Origin: Ectobius pallidus
Taxonomy: Eukaryota > Arthropoda > Insecta > Blattodea > Ectobiidae
Assembly (NCBI GenBank): GCA_964059195.1
Contig: CAXKWD010000009.1
Location: 89,191,432-89,255,431, forward strand
Reading direction: 5' to 3'
Length of the DNA stretch: 64,000 bases
In this document: positions 61,593 through 64,000 of the stretch, in pieces
Layout: each line of letters starts with the position of its first letter
Position numbering within the stretch: position 1 is the first letter of the stretch
Notes under the pieces: generated by a model
What the model was told of the DNA's origin: nothing
Database searches by the model: none
Seen by the model: the letters and a program-made list of their open reading frames with translations, nothing else
Position numbers and translations under genes: made by a program

Positions 61593-63348
61593 GTAAGTAT
61601 TATAATATATCACAGCATATGGTCATGATCGCTGAAAAAGTTTAGACTGGTTAATTACTGAGCGTAGGCCTATAGTTAAGTTCGACGTCATGGCCTATGA
61701 TCGTGAACACATAGAAACTCTTGCTGCATGAATGTCGCTTGAAATTATTTAACTAAAAAAATCACTAGATTGAAGAGTTAAATGGGATACATAGAAATGG
61801 GTCTAATTAGTAACGACATTATTCAGCTCTCCAATGACCTATAGTCCAAACTATCAGCGTATCTACCTACCTACATATCAACCTACTCAATAATTCTCAA
61901 TATTATAAAAAAAATTTAAATTTAAAAATTTTTGTTCTGTGGGATAGACCAGTGGTTCCCAAACTTTTCAGTCCGCGGACCCCTTGAAAAAAAATTTAAA
62001 TTTCGCGGACCCTCACTGGGTTTTAAAAAAATAATCTAAATAAATACTTTTATTCAAATGTATTAAATTCAATAGACAAAATAACACTATCAATGGTAAC
62101 AAACAAAGTTTACTCCTTAATGTGAACAGTGAAGCTGCTTTAGAAGATATGTAATTTGAGAAAATTACGGGATATCCTATTTCTTCTTAAACCGCCAGCG
62201 GACCCCCTGAAACACCATTGCGGACCCCACTTTGGGAATCACTGGGATAGACGATATATTTCGGCTTTTATTCCGCCATCTTCAGACCCTTTTCATTCTC
62301 CCAGTTGTTCCTATACTGCTCTTTGATCCATTTAAACTCTAACGTGTTATTGAGGATAGGGTAGCTCACTGCTCCTTCGCTGAAGACCATTCGTGAAGAA
62401 CAAACTCGCGACCTGTAACACAAGTTACATGGGCGTGTTCTACATGCTGGTTAGATTTTCCTCGCAGTTCTAATTTTGATCTTGTATGACTGTAATTATA
62501 TTAAAATGGTTTAAAGTTTTAAAAAATTGAATAATTATATTCACCATAACTTAACATAGGACGTTAACTTAATAACTTAACATTTAACTGAACATTTACG
62601 AATAACTTAACATTTCGAACGTTTAGTTTCGTGAACAATACAATCCTAGGGATTATGTGATTATCAGGTCTAGGATATAAAATTTAAGTGAACTCAAACA
62701 TTACATAAACTTTATCATTATTATTTACTCACTAGCTGGTTACCCCTACGAAGTATTTTGCACGGTTTTTAGTCTTATCCTAGAAACATCACGAGGAAAT
62801 AACTATAATTATTTTTTTAGTGAGCTTGTCGTTCTTCCAGAGTTTAAAAATGTCGCCCCCTCCTACATTAAATCCATGCGAACCAGCTTATTTGATTATT
62901 AGTACTGTATTATTTCAATATTTGAGCTTAAAACTATGTGACAAAATACTACATTGCTCTTAATGAATGTTTCTTTATCATCACTTCGATAAAATAGTCC
63001 TACAAAGTGCTGTAAGCCAATGAGGCTTATTTATTTATATTGATGTTCATATGTTTATATTGTTAGTGTATCATGGTTAGTGTTCATGTTAAGTGAAACT
63101 GAATTTTAAGGATTAGAATAATGGGTAAAATATAGAGACTGAGTTAAGGACTATCGTTTAATAGTTTTTGCGACATATCGAACAGAGATTAACCATCAGA
63201 TTGGCCTAAATATAAGATATCACTACTATTGTATTCTTCTTTTTTTAGGTTTTCCAGGCTAGTGGATGGGTCGTTGAGTTTGTTATTCTTAGTAGGAACC
63301 TTGTTCGTTATGGTACTAATAGCTGGACAACTCTTTCTGATATCGCTG
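60613..63348 (+). CDS. Odorant receptor OR-B+ (7tm_6), partial, runs off the window
   Basis: Duplicate of OR-A+ without the Helitron. Exon 1 is 60613-61592 (326 codons plus two bases, GTAAGT donor) and exon 2 is 63249-63348 (100 bp). Exons 3-5 must lie beyond 64000, since the A copy has about 4 kb between exons 2 and 3. Membrane segments are near residues 30-60, 70-90, 125-150 and 190-225, then TM5 in exon 2. The TM4-TM5 loop has a short Glu run (five residues, A copy ten). The start is the ATG at 60613; the reading frame extends 11 codons upstream through a TTTCAG that looks like a splice acceptor, so a 5' UTR intron is likely. No break is visible, so it is probably the functional member of this pair, provided the missing exons are intact. 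Confidence 0.88.
61950..62244. mobile_element. hAT MITE in OR-B+ intron 1
   Basis: 295 bp, ends CAGTGGTTCCCAAACTTT and, reversed, CAGTGATTCCCAAAGT, flanked by the 8-bp repeat GGATAGAC (61942-61949, 62245-62252). The empty site is visible in copy A near 40366. GCGGACCCC words inside both ends. Confidence 0.92.
62250..62290 (-). ncRNA. Second hammerhead-like core (Penelope-like 3' region), OR-B+ intron 1
   Basis: On the minus strand: CTGAAGA, T, GGC-GGAATAAAA-GCC, GAAA, TATA, TC. This is the same grammar as 24687-24726 with different sequence. Stem I is weak. The A copy at 40371-40410 has GCCGAAA changed to ACCTAAA. Confidence 0.4.
63249..63348 (+). CDS. OR-B+ exon 2
   Basis: 100 bp, TTTTTTAG acceptor, GTAAGC donor. 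It encodes FSRLVDGSLSLLFLVGTLFV and onward to LFLISL. Confidence 0.9.
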
Positions 63349-63436
63349 GTAAGCATCTTCCTTTTAAATGGAAGAATAGATACAAAGCTATAGATACCTT
63401 AATAATTCGGCATATGCTAAGGCTTATACGATTACT

Positions 63437-63557
63437 ATCTAGCGGCGAGCTGAAGGCCGAGCTAGCGTTCCCCCACTACCTTACCATGCAATTGCATTTA
63501 CATGCTTTGTCTATCCCCCACTATGCCATCAGCTCGGCCTTCCGCTCACCGCTGGAC
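63437..63557. mobile_element. Short TIR MITE in OR-B+ intron 2
   Basis: The arms 63439-63463 and 63531-63555 share (reversed) GGCCGAGCT and GCGG.GAGC. Absent from copy A (42222). About 120 bp. Confidence 0.7.
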
Positions 63558-64000
63558 AGGACTTTAACGAAGAACGAAGGAAATCGAATTCATAGCTTTT
63601 TGGAGGTAGAAATGAGGGGGTCACACTCAACAATGGTCTAAGCCACTTTTATAAAGTTTAGAGAGGAAGCAAGATATAATTCTATACTTGTGCCCTTTCA
63701 AACAATTTTGGAAATCCAGATTTGTTTGGAATGGGGTGTACTAAGGCACTTGTTCAACTGAACTGTGATGTTCTGTTCAGAACATTAACTGATAGGCCTA
63801 TCGTTTTTTATGAGACCGTGCAACAATATATTTTGTTAGAGCAGAGTTTTACTGATTTTTATTTGTGCTTCGGGAAAGGTAAATATTATTATAATAATTT
63901 CTGGATTTTTTCACGTATTATTGAACATTGTTTAATAGGAATGTGTACTTATTGGTTTTGTCCATAAGATCCAGTGATTACTCAGTTCTACACATCGGGT

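Larger units (their letters stand above)
51066..63950. repeat. Segmental duplication, copy B (at least 13 kb)
   Basis: Second copy of the OR locus in the same orientation, with its left edge at TTTACACCATAACATC (51066; A copy 18422). The DNA left of each edge is unrelated (18206-18421 against 50500-51065), so this is the duplication breakpoint. The copy continues to the window end. Confidence 0.9.

Overview
The window is insect nuclear DNA: AT-rich, intron-bearing, microsatellite-rich and dense in transposon relics. Its only recognisable host genes are members of the insect odorant-receptor family (7tm_6). The five-exon receptor structure, with one long first exon and four short ones, together with the repeat load, fits a large-genome insect such as a cockroach or another polyneopteran. 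That placement is inference; nothing here fixes the species.

Layout. 1-14189 holds no host gene, only decayed SINEs, LINEs, MITEs and a mariner relic. 14190-21865 (minus) is a complete odorant receptor of about 485 residues in five exons (call it OR-A-). 36732-47261 (plus) is a divergently oriented receptor from a different subfamily (OR-A+). Its first exon is broken by a 2.3 kb Helitron-like insertion, while its remaining exons are open. 51066 to the window end is a second copy of the same locus: OR-B- (51517-55576, minus) has a nonsense codon and lacks its last three exons, and OR-B+ (60613-63348, plus) is open as far as it can be read and runs off the window.

The two copies form a tandem segmental duplication: A from about 18422 to about 42600, B from about 51066 to at least 63950. 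The left breakpoint lies in intron 2 of the minus-strand receptor, so OR-B- was born without exons 3-5. The copies act as each other's empty site. By direct comparison, insertions with matching target duplications can be seen in A (a tRNA-type SINE, hAT elements, a TIR element with a 4-bp target duplication, a LINE, a Helitron) and in B (a hAT MITE, a TIR MITE, a palindromic Tc1/mariner derivative). Copy A has grown to about 24 kb and copy B is about 13 kb. Of four receptor genes, two look usable (OR-A-, OR-B+) and two are broken (OR-A+, OR-B-), so each locus copy has kept one member of the divergent pair.

The least ordinary non-genic signals are: hammerhead-ribozyme-like cores in two unrelated Penelope-like element relics; two different Tc1/mariner-type inverted-repeat elements at the same TA in the two locus copies; a TIR element carrying spaced copies of one 11-mer; a frameshifted arthropod repeat-type gene of unknown function inside an OR intron; and marked excess of the 8-mer TAGGCCTA. 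I see no clear evidence of a wholly new multi-gene system. No real tRNA or rRNA gene and no CRISPR array was found.
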